DNA of 64,000 nucleotides, from contig LNKV01000009.1 in NCBI GenBank assembly GCA_001465935.1, positions 248,001 to 312,000 of the forward strand, in the 5' to 3' direction. This stretch comes from Clarireedia homoeocarpa (lineage: Eukaryota > Ascomycota > Leotiomycetes > Helotiales > Rutstroemiaceae). Shown here in pieces: positions 1-11,669 of the stretch. Numbering within the stretch: position 1 is the first letter of the stretch; each line of letters begins with the position of its first letter. A model generated the notes under the pieces. It was not told where the DNA came from. It made no database searches and saw only the letters and a list, made by a program, of their open reading frames with translations. The position numbers and the translations under genes are program-made.

Positions 1-1281
1 AATCCGTGAGGGATACAGAGCGCGAGGATAATTGTCCCAAACCAACATATGAACACCTCCTCGACACTTCCACGGGTATGACTTACGATCAAAGACATGA
101 AACAGTAGATTATGACCACAGATCTGTTCTCAAATTCTTAGTGATCCATCTTACGAACTGTGCGATACCTATTTATTACGCTTCTACATACTGAAAATCC
201 ACTCAGATAGGCACCTTCATCTTCTTCTCCCGACACTTCTGCGGTCAAGGATTTAGCATGCAAGTGTTAAGTCACATTAGTTCTTTCCTTCCTTCCTTTC
301 TTCCTTCCTTCCTTCATGCTTGTTTTAATCTACTTCATTGCTTCGCAGTTTTATGCTAGCTTCAACTTTCTCCTTCAAACTTCAAGCAGTGGATCTGGGA
401 CTCGCTGGGCACAATATACCTTGTACTTCGTTCGCATACTCTACAATGTGACGGTGGACCACATTTGTGCGATCCAAGGGATATTCCATGGTTTGCAACT
501 CACGGTCGGCTCTAATTCTTGACCTTAGGCTTTGAGTATGCTGCCTCCTTAATTACCAAGGCGAAGCTGTATTCGATCGGATTGTTGTGCAAGATCCGCA
601 AGGCTTCTCTCGACAAAGACTACTCATTCATTAATAGAGGACTATAAGCAGCTCGCGGGCTTCGCCTAGATATTAGGAGAAGCGTAAAACTGAACACTAC
701 GCCTGCTATTCGATTCATCTCTTTCTCCATTCTGAAATCGTATTATTCAGAAGATTCTACCACTCAAACGTCGATTATTTCTAAAAATAACCTCTCAGCA
801 GGCCCGAATAGTCGACGTCTCAAAGCTTAGACAGCGCGTCTGCATACACATCTTCATCTTCTCAGTTCACTTCTGAGCGATCTTTGATTCCTTCACCGAC
901 TGCAAACTTCGATATTACGTGCGGGGAAGTTTCGTTTACGATAATACCATGGAATAGAGAGAACACCATCAATCGACCCATCAATGAAAATTCATTCCTT
1001 CATTCCCTCATTCCTCTACTCATAAAACAAAGTTTCCCCCCATCAGATAGTGTGCTTTTGAGCCAAGGACATATGATATGATATGGTATCTCCATTTCCC
1101 AACCGACCAACCGACCATCCCATCCATCCATCCTCCCAACCAAAACCGACTACCACTTTCAAACCTCCAAATCACAGCTAGAAAGCGAAAACAAGACGGA
1201 AGATGAAGAAACAAAAGTCCAACTAGCGAACCTCTCCTCTCTTCATCCTTCACTCACAATCACAACCTCCTTTGCCCTCAA
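1..1281. other. Intergenic, downstream of het-c
   Basis: No gene is supported here. Open frames are short (under 90 codons), overlap one another and lack recognisable domains. A pyrimidine-rich TTCC tetranucleotide run lies at about 286-316, and short ATTC/CATCC runs at about 985-1010 and 1115-1135. The right end is the 3' flank of the minus-strand het-c gene. Confidence 0.6.
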
Positions 1282-3830
1282 CTAATACCCACCCCCATAC
1301 CCCCCACCATATCCCCCACCCTGATGCGGGGGGTATTGATTTGGTGGAGGAGGTTGTTGGGCCCATGGATCCTGCTGCGGTGGAGGAGGTCCCCAACCAG
1401 GTGGTCCTGGGGGAGGAGGACCTTGACCATAGCTCCGATATGGCTCGCTATATCCTTGCTGACCCTGATTATATGCACTGCTACCTCCACTATACGGATC
1501 GCCATAAGCGGGTTGGTTACCAAATTGCTTAAACGGATCTTGTTGCTGCTCATATCTACCACCTTCACCAGCGTTATAGCCCTGCTGCTGGTGTTGATAG
1601 CTAGGCTCCAAATACCCGCTACTCTGCGGTCTATAGTTTTCTGCTGGACCTGCTCCCGCATATCCATAACCATAGCCCCTCTGCGGCTGTGGAGACGGGG
1701 AGCCTATTGCAGGCGAAGCAGTTGAATGTATGTACGAAGGTTTGGTATCCATCCCTTCCATAGCGCTCAAATCACGCGTCTTAATCTCATTCCATAGGGA
1801 GCCAGAAGTTTTACCGTGCCCGCCAAGCGCCCCGTGGTTATGATCGTGTTCGGCGGAAGTGCTATGATTGTGGCCTGCTTTGACAGATTCCGAGGATAGG
1901 ATGCGGTTGAGGGATTGCGGATTGGGGTGTTCGTTGACCCAAGTGCGTACGGTGGCGAACATGGTCCTGTGGATCTCAATATGTTCGTCGCGGAGAGCGG
2001 GGTGGTGAAAGGTGCGGAGGATATCGTTCATTACTTCGTTAACGGGGACTCCAGGATTTTCCCAGGCGTAGAGAATACGTCTAGGGGAATGAGTTAGTTG
2101 TTTTGGAGTTTGGATAGGTAGAAAATGATAAGATGGACTTACGGCGTTACGTATTGCAGGATTGATGAGGCGACTTTGCCGGCGCATGAATTTAGGACGT
2201 TAGAGAAATGATCTTTGGAGAGCATAGAGTGGGTTGGATCTGTGCAGTATGGATCGTGCCATGGCTCAAACTGGGAGTTGGCACTAGCTTCAACGACAGT
2301 CGAAGATCCTTTCCTTAAGCTGTCTGAGACTGCGTCGATAATGGGCCGTACGAATGGTGCAAGAAGAGAGAGTATGAAAACTGTCAAAGTCTCACTAATC
2401 TTCTCAACAAGTGACTCAAGACCCGGTATCTTGGCAATCGTGTTGTTGATCGCTCGTACAACTCTGTCTCTGAATTCCAGGATAGGATAAATCTTCGCTG
2501 CAGTTTTGACGGGATCAAAGTCTGGACTCATGCCCGGAACACCTGGTCCTGGTGGTCCATTTTGCGATCCAGGAGGTGCATTGAAGGAAGTATTTGCGCT
2601 GGCTCTGCTGCGCTGATTTGAATTTTCGTACTCTTGAGCTGCTGATTGCGCTTGGAGATCTCTTGCGGTACCGGCTAACCCACCACCCATACCAGGAATT
2701 TGCGACAGCAGGCCCACAAAGTCCGACCCACTGTTGCTGTTGCTGCTAGATCCAAATAAGCCGCGCTGGCCATCGCCACCACTACCGCTTTGTTTTTGAG
2801 TTTTCTCGGCAGTCAGCAAAGCAAGATCCATTTCCTCCACCTCGGTCTGAGTGAAATGATCCGTTGCTTCTCCAAGGACTGAGTGCAAGAAATCAACTGC
2901 ACCAAAAGTACCGGTAACCAAGGGATATACATGGTGACCGCGAATGTTGATTTCTGCAGAGGCCCCGCAGTGAGGGAATACATCACGATAACCAAGTTCT
3001 CTCAAAGCCAATTCACAGTAATTGGTATGCGCTCCAAAATCCTATTTCGTCAGAAGGAAATGATTAATTGCGATCAAGGGAACTTACTTCCATACAATGA
3101 AGTCCTTGGCCTAGACATCTTAAAGCCTCACAGAGATCTTCTTCTCTTCCTCTGCCACTAGAACCGCTAGTGTACATTCGACCAAAATGTATGCTTCTCG
3201 CAAAACTGTACTTGACGTAACCCGAGCTAGTAGCCCAACCACCACTTTCGTTGGCAATGTAATTTTTCATTCCCGTGTTAGAGTCGACTTCGAGCTCAAC
3301 TGGTGAAATAGGACCACGAAGTCTGGCGTCGTAAGTTCTAGCGTCCTCTTTATCAGCATAGCCTTTTGGGTTATCGATGTGTTCTTCAGGCCGGTAAACG
3401 CCAAGACGTTCTTCTGTTACTTCAAATTCTGCAGTAGCGTAACCAAAAGACAAGAAGCTCAGAACCCAGACCTGTAAAGCTTCATTAATATATTGTAGGT
3501 AAGGAATGAAGGGAGACGTCATACTAAAATGCGAATTGTAGGTGCCGATACACCTTTCAAGCTGCCCACATCAACAGCCTGGGAGTAATCTCTTAGCCAA
3601 TTTCCAAAGTACACCCGTTTGATCATCATAGAGGTCCATTTGTGACCCTTGATAAAAGCGACGGTCTTGAGCAGGTCCTCAATATCGCCATGACGGAAGT
3701 TCTTGCCCTCGATATTGGATATGCTTGGGATGTTACCAGCACCGAAAGCTGCAGCAGGAGCTGGAAGGATAATCAACAATATGCATGATATGAGCAGAAA
3801 CGACCCATATCCGGGCGCTGGAAGGGTCAT
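1282..3830 (-). CDS. het-c: HET-C heterokaryon incompatibility protein
   Basis: Secreted or plasma-membrane associated glycine-rich protein of the HET-C family, which in Neurospora controls vegetative incompatibility between colonies. Four exons: 3830-3525, 3471-3088, 3041-2143 and 2080-1282, giving 795 residues; introns are 53, 46 and 62 nt. Residues 1-28 form a hydrophobic signal peptide ending in an alanine run. The family block follows, with NFRHGDIEDLL, GNWLRDYSQAVDVGSLKGVS, VWVLSFLSFGYATAEFEVT and CELALRELGYRDVFPHCG. From about residue 640 the chain becomes Pro/Gln/Tyr/Gly-rich and ends in GGGYGGGYGGGY, the glycine-rich tail typical of the family. In Neurospora, allele specificity lies in an indel-rich internal segment; which allele type is present here cannot be told from one sequence. 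Identification is firm; an incompatibility role in this species is inference. Confidence 0.93.
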
Positions 3831-4595
3831 GATTTGAAGATTTGGTCGTGGTATAAGTAAAGAATCTGGTCTTCACAGAAGCTGGAGAACGATGTAGTTG
3901 TAGGTACGGGGAAAGTTATACTCCACGGAATTGAATGTTTTGAATGCGATCTTCGTAGTTTGGTGGTGGTACTTCGAGCTGAGCCACATCTGACGACTTG
4001 AAGCTCGCTCTGGGTAAGCAAGGAAGTAGGAAGTTCTACCCCGCCATTATTCACAACTTTATGACATTGCATAAATTTCACGTGAACAAGCTAACCTTAA
4101 TGCAAGGAGCAAAATGCATAAATATAAAATGCGCTAGGATTGAAACAATCACAATTTGTGCAAGGACGATGCCAGCAATAAATTTAGGGTTTGATGGTTT
4201 GATTTTTGACAGTCCATCGGTTGCGTGTCGTGCGATTCTGTGCGGAAATCTCCTGACGACCAACATACATACATATACATACATACATACATATCACCTT
4301 AGATTTCGGCACTCAACAGATAACGGGTCTTGTTTGTCAGGAGAGCAATCCGGCCTGATTCTGTATTTTAGACGTTGTTAAAGTCCGTTTCCCGTTTCCC
4401 CTATTTCACACCGTCCCTTGTCGCCGGCCCATCCGCTTATTAGTACGCGCTTGATCATCTTTGTTGGCTTTGCTTCCTTGCAATTTGCCTCTCGATAAAC
4501 AAAAAGGCTCGGACACCCTACCCGAGCAATCTGATATACCATCTCCCACTCACGCTCTTTTCGACCTTCTATCGACCGGCACCAGATCTTTCACC
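3831..4595. promoter_or_regulatory. Divergent promoter region het-c / SCS7
   Basis: 765 bp between two divergent start codons, so it must hold the promoters and 5' leaders of both genes. An ATAC tetranucleotide run lies at about 4262-4291. The SCS7 frame is open upstream to 4461 but without an ATG, so this part is leader. No specific factor site is asserted. Confidence 0.5.
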
Positions 4596-5818
4596 ATGTC
4601 GCCCTCACGAACACTTCCAACTCTCACGCAGGCTGAGGTAGCCTCTCATAATTCCTCGAACAGTTGCTACGTTACAATTGGGACTAGGGTCTTTGATGTT
4701 ACAGATTTCGTAGACAGTCATCCTGGTGGAGGTGATTTGGTACTCGAGTACGGAGGAAAAGATGTCACAGAGATCATGAAAGACGAACTCTCGCATACCC
4801 ATTCAGAATCTGCCTATGAGGTCCTCGAGGACTCTTTCGTAGGCTTCGTAGTTACTGAAAAGGTTATCGATACTGCGACTAAGAGCACCAAGCCAGATAG
4901 CATCGTCCCTCTTCCCCCGACCAAGGACGGATTGAAGGAGTTGAAGGAGAATGGTTCTGCGAACCCTCGGCCAGTTTATGCTAGTACAGGCATGTCGTCT
5001 GAAGAAGATCTCAGCAAAGAAACGGATCTTGTCGATGATTACAAAACTCACAAATTTCTCGACTTGAACAAACCATTGCTGATGCAAATCTGGCGTGGTG
5101 GATTCAGCAAAGACTTCTATCTGGAGCAAGTTCACCGACCTCGTCACTACAAAGGAGGAGAATCTGCACCGCTGTTTGGAAATTTCCTCGAACCTTTATC
5201 AAAGACAGCCTGGTGGGTAGTTCCTATGGTATGGCTGCCTCCTGTGACATATGGCACATACCTCGCGCAGCAAGGATTTTCCAATGTTACTGCAGCGGCA
5301 GCATACTGGTGCCTGGGACTCTTTCTCTGGACACTGGTGGAATATATTCTCCACAGATTCCTGTTCCATCTTGACAAGTAAGTTAAGTTCGAAGCTCCGT
5401 TTGCGAAAGCATATTAATAAAATCTAGATATCTTCCCGACAACCGCGTAGGCATAACGCTTCACTTCCTCCTCCACGGCATCCACCACTATCTACCTATG
5501 GACAAATATCGACTTGTTATGCCACCTACCCTCTTCATTGTGCTTGCAACACCTTTCTGGAAGCTTGCCCACACTGTGTTCTACTGGAACTGGCACGTCG
5601 CAACTGCGGTATTTTGCGGTGGAATATTTGGCTACATCTGCTATGATTTGACTCATTATTTCCTCCACCACCGCACACTTCCTTCGTATTGGAGACAACT
5701 CAAGAAATGGCATCTCCAACATCACTTCATGGACTACGAGAATGGTTTCGGAGTGACCAGCCGATTCTGGGACTGTATCTTCGGTACACAGCTCGCCTCA
5801 CCTGCCAAGACCAACTGA
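4596..5818 (+). CDS. SCS7: Sphingolipid fatty acid alpha-hydroxylase (Scs7/FA2H)
   Basis: Hydroxylates the C2 of the very long acyl chain of ceramide at the ER, using a fused cytochrome b5 as electron donor. Two exons, 4596-5377 and 5428-5818 (50-nt intron), encode 390 residues, close to yeast Scs7 (384). Residues 8-85 are the b5 domain, with heme-ligand motif HPGG (H42) and the second histidine in HSESAYEVL (H69). The C-terminal half is the di-iron hydroxylase with hydrophobic spans and histidine boxes EYILHRFLFH, HFLLHGIHH, YDLTHYFLHH and WHLQHH. The reading frame is open upstream of 4596 but has no in-frame ATG, so 4596 is the start. All expected iron-ligand clusters are present, so the protein should be active. 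Confidence 0.96.
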
Positions 5819-6427
5819 AAGGGAGATGGATTGGAGGTGTAATTATTGGAATCGGCATACATAGGGATATCATGAGACCATGGCATGGGAACGGTTGATG
5901 AGGTAGAGATATCAAAAGGCATTATGGCCTAGGCGTTTACGGCTCTGTTGGACATTCCATTGAAGAGTAGGCCGGCCGCTCTCACGGAACTTTATTCTTC
6001 ATAGCTTTTAATAACCTAATATCTTTCATCTTCAAAACCCTAGCGGTCTTCTCCTCGTAGAAAATGTTGCCCCGAGTGCTCACCATCTTGTGCTACCTGC
6101 AAATTCGAGGTGTCAAAAATTGCTAGTCATGCCGTTATCTTAGGCACTGGCCGATAAATGTTAGTGGCAGGTGCCACTAGTAAATATTTTCCTGTCTCGC
6201 CGAGCCTAGTCCAGACCACATCTCTTATGAAACCAGCACCATCTTACATTATTTTACATCTCTGAACTTATTCCGATCTCATTATTTTTGAGATTCCAAC
6301 TACTTGTGATATCTGAATCAAATTATTCCAATAACCATCTACACCTCCCGTGAACAATATCTTCGGCTCTTCCAATAACAATTGGTGCCTTCGCCCACTC
6401 TCAGGCGAATTAATAACCGCCTTCACC
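5819..6427. other. Intergenic between SCS7 and splicing-factor gene
   Basis: 609 bp holding the SCS7 3' flank and the promoter/5' leader of the RBM39-like gene. AT-rich stretch from about 6230 to 6330. No further gene seen. Confidence 0.6.
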
Positions 6428-8301
6428 ATGTCTGCCTTGGATGTTGAAGCTCTCCTGGACTCAACTGCGAATGCAACTCCTGTTGACCAAAATGGATCTG
6501 CGAAACCAAGAGATGATGATGACCGTCATAAGGGCGAACGCAATGACCGACGCGATCGCGATAGAGTTCGGGACGACAGCAGAGACAGAGACCGCGATCG
6601 AGACCGGAAGCGCAGAGGACGTAGCAGAGACAGGGACGAGAAGGAGTCAACCATGACTCCAGTGAGCGAGCATGGGAGTGCAAAGAGTAGGCGCCGAAGC
6701 AGAAGTCGAGATGATGATCGTCGACACTCACGTCGTCACAGAGATAGCCCTGAAGAGAATGGTCGTAGGGACGGAGATTATTATAGAGGGGGCGGACGAC
6801 AACGCGACCGCTCTAGAAGTCCGAACAGGTATTATCGACCTCGAGGTGACCGCAGGGACCGTGATGATGTAGATGCTCCCCGAGACGATCGTCGTAACCG
6901 TCAACGAACTAGAAGTCCCAAGCGAGAAGGCACTCCTCCCTTGACTGAGGACGAACGGGACAGGCGCACTGTGTTTGTTCAACAACTGGCTGCTCGTTTG
7001 AGAACTAAAGAACTCATAGCATTTTTCGAGAAGGTTGGTCCTGTCAAAGAAGCTCAAATTGTGAAGGACAGGGTCAGTGGTAGATCAAAAGGGTATGTTT
7101 ATCTTCCCTACTCCTGGTGAAACTATTGACTGATTTGCATAGTGTTGGCTACGTTGAGTTCAAAAACGAAGAATCAGTCCCTGCTGCAATTCAACTCACT
7201 GGTCAGAAGCTCCTAGGAATCCCAATTATCGCACAACTCACAGAGGCCGAGAAGAACCGACAAGTTCGCAATCCTGAGGCTACCTCTAGCAACCCTAACC
7301 AGATTCCCTTTCATCGACTATATGTGGGTAATATTCACTTCAGCATCACTGAAAGCGATTTACAGAACGTATTTGAGCCCTTTGGTGAGCTCGAATTTGT
7401 CCAGTTGCAAAAAGAAGAGCAAGGACGCAGTCGAGGCTATGGATTTGTTCAGTAAGCTATTCCCATGTCAACATACTCGATAGGCTTACTAACAATATCA
7501 CCAGGTTCCGTGATCCCAACCAGGCTCGAGAAGCATTGGAGAAAATGAATGGATTTGATCTTGCTGGTCGTCCTATCCGTGTTGGTCTTGGAAACGATAA
7601 GTTTACTCCTGAATCTACCGCCAGTCTTCTGCAGAGATTCCAAGGCCAAAGTCACCAACAACAATTTCAGGGCTCTGCATTTTCTGGTGCCGGCGGACGT
7701 GGTCCTACCGCTGCCGGTGGCAGCAATTTCGACCGTGCCGGTGGCCGCGATAATGATAAAGGTGCAGGTGGTGCTAGCGCTTTGGACGACACTGATGTTG
7801 GCGGCGTGAACTTTAACAATTATAGTCGAGACGCATTGATGAGGAAACTCGCCAGGACAGACGAACCCACTGCTCCGGCAAGCAACGAGAGGCGAGAGAT
7901 CACGAAGCCCAAGACGGAATCCAAGGCTCTGCCGGTAAATGTTAATATGGCTAGTCGATGTGTCGTACTAAAGAACATGTTCGATCCTGCAGAGTAAGTA
8001 GTGTATCCTTCCGGGACTAGTCATTACTAACGAGTGTTACAGAGAAGAAGGTGACAATTGGGAAAAGGAGCTCGAGGATGATGTCCGGGCAGAAGCGGAA
8101 GAGAAATATGGCCATGTTGTTCACATTGCTCTAGATCCCAACTCACAAGGCGATATTTATCTCAAGTTCGACCGGGTACAAGGTGGAGAAAACGCCATCA
8201 AGGGGCTCAACGGCAGATATTTTGGAGGACGGATGATCAGCGCTACGCCTGTTGTGGATGCAGTCTACAGCAGTTTGTTCTCTCGCACAAAGGCTATCTG
8301 A
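6428..8301 (+). CDS. RBM39/CAPER-like SR splicing factor, three RRMs
   Basis: Nuclear pre-mRNA splicing factor of the RBM39/U2AF65-related family (CC1-like; fission yeast Rsd1 is a relative). Four exons: 6428-7092, 7143-7451, 7505-7993 and 8043-8301, 573 residues. Residues 25-170 are an Arg/Asp/Ser-rich (RD/RS) region. RRM1 follows with RNP2 TVFVQQL and RNP1-like SKGVGYVEF; RRM2 has RLYVGNI and RSRGYGFVQF. After a Gly-rich linker comes a C-terminal UHM-type RRM (CVVLKNMF) with the GRYFGGRMI loop; its Arg-x-Phe is the signature for binding tryptophan-containing ULM peptides of partners such as SF1/SF3B1. The three introns are 49-53 nt, the last with a textbook CTAAC branch site at about 8026-8032. 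Family assignment is firm; the exact orthologue is less sure. Confidence 0.93.
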
Positions 8302-9884
8302 GATGCTAATTATGGCCCTCGTTCGTTGAACTCTAGGGTTGTATCTGGTATGTCTACAATCCGTGCTTTCCAGAGCAAAATTAACGTGGCATGTATGCAG
8401 ATTCCATCACAGACATTATTCATGCGATATGCACACTGGCCGATATTCCGCTAGCACTCCTCATGTTAGGCCAGCGTTTCTCGACACTTTCCATCTAGAA
8501 TCCGTCTTCCTAGGATGTATCAGCTTGGCATCAATTACGATTATCGAAGCAACAAATGAAGATCTGAGAACATGGCTGATTTCTTTGTGCAGGAGTTTTG
8601 CGTCATGCAACCTACCCCTGCCCTCTGTTTTCACTGATTGAACATAGGATCCTTTACTGTACACAGAGCATATCCCTTTCCTCGTTTTTGGCATAAGGCA
8701 CCCGCTTCTCTTTATATCGGGTGGTACTACACGTTAGTTAGTCAACAAATAACATATCACATTTCATACCTATAGGACTTTTTAACTGAGCTATGTATGA
8801 AGCACGGCAGCACTTACGAAGTTTTGAAGGTAAGCGCTTTGAACTGGAACTGCAAGTTTCATTCTCCTGTCGTCCTCGACTTCCAATGAGGTTGACGAAG
8901 TGGGGATAATGGATGGAAATTCACGGGCTGAGTCCAAATCGATACCGCCTAGCTCTCCTATAATTCATAAATCACTCGGATGAAAATCACTTTCCTCTGC
9001 GACTTGGCTCAGCTGGATCTTCTGCCTCTCGGTTCGCAATCTGTATCTCAGGTTTCTTGTGTGCCATTCTTCTTTTCTATTGATTTGACAAGTGCCAATA
9101 CGTTTGGTTCGGATCTGGGTGTGCCATCACATGGTCGCGTAAGTCCTCTATTGCTGTCTCTCCATTGGGAAATTCTGCCAGGACATCAGACGTAAACCAT
9201 CAGACAGACACCATCAGACACCATCAGACACCATCAGGCAAGCCACTCGCTCTCCAATCGTAGATGACCCGATGATATCCGTATGTGCCATAAGGGACTC
9301 CATTGAGGGAAGCTAAGTGTGAGATGTCCCCTCCATTCACCATGTTAAAATGGACAGGACAACCTATTTTGGGTATCTGCAACTTGTGTCCCTGGGCGAA
9401 TTCTTAATTGTTGGCAGGCTACGAGGATCTGGAGAGACTGCCTCCTATTGTGATGTATTTAAGATTGTTTTGGTTACCTTACAATCGGACTTGTGCGATT
9501 TCTGATTTCTGCACTATTTTTCGTTCGTCTGCCCATCCACTTCTCAAACAGATTCACTATCTCCATGTACAACATGATTGCCGCCACATACTAAACCCAT
9601 AGTGCTTCTAGTTTAATACCCGCTGGTATGCGAAACTCCTTTCACTTTTGATTTAGTCTTCAATAGTCCATCTCCGAAAATTTTCACTGCAAGTGCGCTT
9701 CCTAAAAGAAGATATACCTCAACAACTTATTTTGCTTTCTTTCTTCAACAACGCATTCTTGTTAGATCTTCTTTACAATCTTGCAATAAAGCCTCAGAGG
9801 ACTTTTCTGGGACTTTTCGACCGACAATTCCGGATCTTTTATACCTCTCAACTATCACTATCTCCACGATTGCCCCTTGCTGCG
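8302..9884. other. Intergenic, 1.6 kb
   Basis: Contains 3' flank of the splicing factor and 5' flank of the coiled-coil gene. Small tandem CAGACACCAT units lie at about 9200-9237. Open frames here are under 105 codons with no domain. The frame of the next gene is open back to 9693, but only through a GTG, and the first ATG is at 9885. Confidence 0.55.
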
Positions 9885-11669
9885 ATGTCGCTTTTATCCA
9901 ATCGATCTCGCCCTGCAAGAAGACCTGGGGATCCCGACCTTAGGGGATCTGTTGTCCGCGCGGAGCACATGGATCCTTCTGCACCTCAATTTGTGCCAAC
10001 TCAATTAAAGCACAACGACAAGGAGAGTATCTCAAGCAGCTCTACCAAAGATACTGGGGATGGGGCTCCTTCGGAATGGCTGACTAGGGCTGAAATGACG
10101 ACCTGGTTCGAATCAAAAATAGCCGACATCGTGTCGACTGTTGGCGCCACTACCCAAATATCTTTAAACGTCCGCGAAAATCTCAGCAAGGAGCTCCAAA
10201 GGTTCGCGTCAGAGTGGAAGGAGCGAGAGAATGTGGTAGAATACAACGAGCACGAGCTTCTCAGGAATCGCATCCGACATCTCGAACGAGAGCTCAATAG
10301 GGTGAATAATGAGCGCATCTTGAAAATCAAAGAGCTTGAGCGTACCATAGAGTTACAGAAAGAAGAATTGGATATTAAGGAGAACCAGCTCAATGGAAAG
10401 CGCCTACTGTGGCTAGCATCCCATCCTGCGAGTGCCCACCAGAAGGCGCTGGATACTTACAACTCCACACTCCCCGGTGGTGAAGTCGGTCCATACCTCG
10501 CCAGTGCTCGTGATTTACAGCATGCTGCGACCGCTAACAAACGCCTCAACCTTCCACCGACATCTCTTGGTCGCCTTTCAAAGACCTCTCTCGCCGCAAT
10601 GGAAGGTGCTGTACAGGATGAGGAGAGTACTGGAGGAATTATTCGACGTTTAGAATCATCTACAGCACTTCCTATAGGGAGCGCTTTGCCAAGCACGCAT
10701 TCGACTTACCGAGATCATAATAGGGCTACTCAACCGGGCACTGAGATCAATTTCCCAACCAACAATATGGTGGTGGTACCATTCCAGAACCCTCCTCCAC
10801 CTCCGGACTTGGGTGCAGATTATACAGCAGAATTCACCCGAATCTTTACCATTATAGAAGGGTGGTGTCGCGAGTATGCTCACATGGTCAATCCTGCTCA
10901 AGATCGTGGCATTGCCAGTGGGAACCAAGGCTTGTGGACCTATATGATGCGTCTGACTTATCCTGATCCCCAAAGTGCACATAGTCATGTTATGGCATTG
11001 TTGAGTAGTGAACAAACCCGATTTTGGTTTGTGATGCGAATGGCGATGACTTATTGTTTTGAGGAGATCATGCATCCCAAAACATTCCAACAATTCAACA
11101 ACACTGTCAGCTCAAAATTGAAATCTATCAAAGATCGCCTTGATGCCAAGCCTGGTCCGTTATTTCATTCCGGGAAGCTTTAGGTGCGTGCTAACATAAA
11201 CTTGACAGTTCCATCGATCGACGCCCGTCAGGAGCTCATCCGAGAACAATCGAACGTCGTTGAACAAGTCATCGGCTCACCCCATTATACAGAGTTCCGC
11301 AATGCTGCTTTGATGCACCACACCAAACATCTTCGAGATATGCTAGGTCCTCTTTTGAACAAGAACTGCTCCCGTTCCAAAGCTGGAGCCGACCTCGGTG
11401 TACTTGTTATCGCCTGTTTTGATCTTGGTTCAAAGATGTGGTCAGCACGATTAAGTTTCCAGATAATCTTCCCTGATCTTCTTGGTGCTAAGTTCGTTGC
11501 TGGAACAATGATAGCAAAGGACCATCCGAACGACAATCCCTTCCAATTACAGACCAAGCAAAAGCGTCTCAAGCTTGTTATGACCCCATCTATCACCATG
11601 CGAGATGATAACTCATTGACAATAATTGCCAAGAATCTTCACAAAGCAAACGTCCTTCTTATGACTTGA
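9885..11669 (+). CDS. Unrecognised coiled-coil protein, 576 aa
   Basis: I do not recognise this family. Two exons, 9885-11154 and 11209-11669, give 576 residues. The first ends at an unusual GTCCGT donor; the 54-nt intron has branch site TGCTAAC and acceptor GACAG. Without splicing the frame stops at 11181-11183. Splicing restores 461 nt of open frame and a total divisible by three, which is the main support. Residues 1-60 are basic and disordered. About residues 95-190 form a charged heptad-rich coiled coil (LLRNRIRHLERELNRV, ELERTIELQKEELD). A linker with a PPPPP run follows, then a mostly helical C-terminal domain with conserved-looking aromatic/Cys content (IIEGWCREYAHMV, FWFVMRMAMTYCFEEIM). 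No signal peptide or membrane span. Probably a fungal-specific intracellular protein; function unknown. Confidence 0.75.

Noticed and set aside
11155..11208. Donor at 11184 (GTGCGTG) for the coiled-coil gene intron
   Set aside because: Using it would leave the TAG stop at 11181 in the exon; the GTCCGT donor at 11155 avoids the stop and keeps frame.
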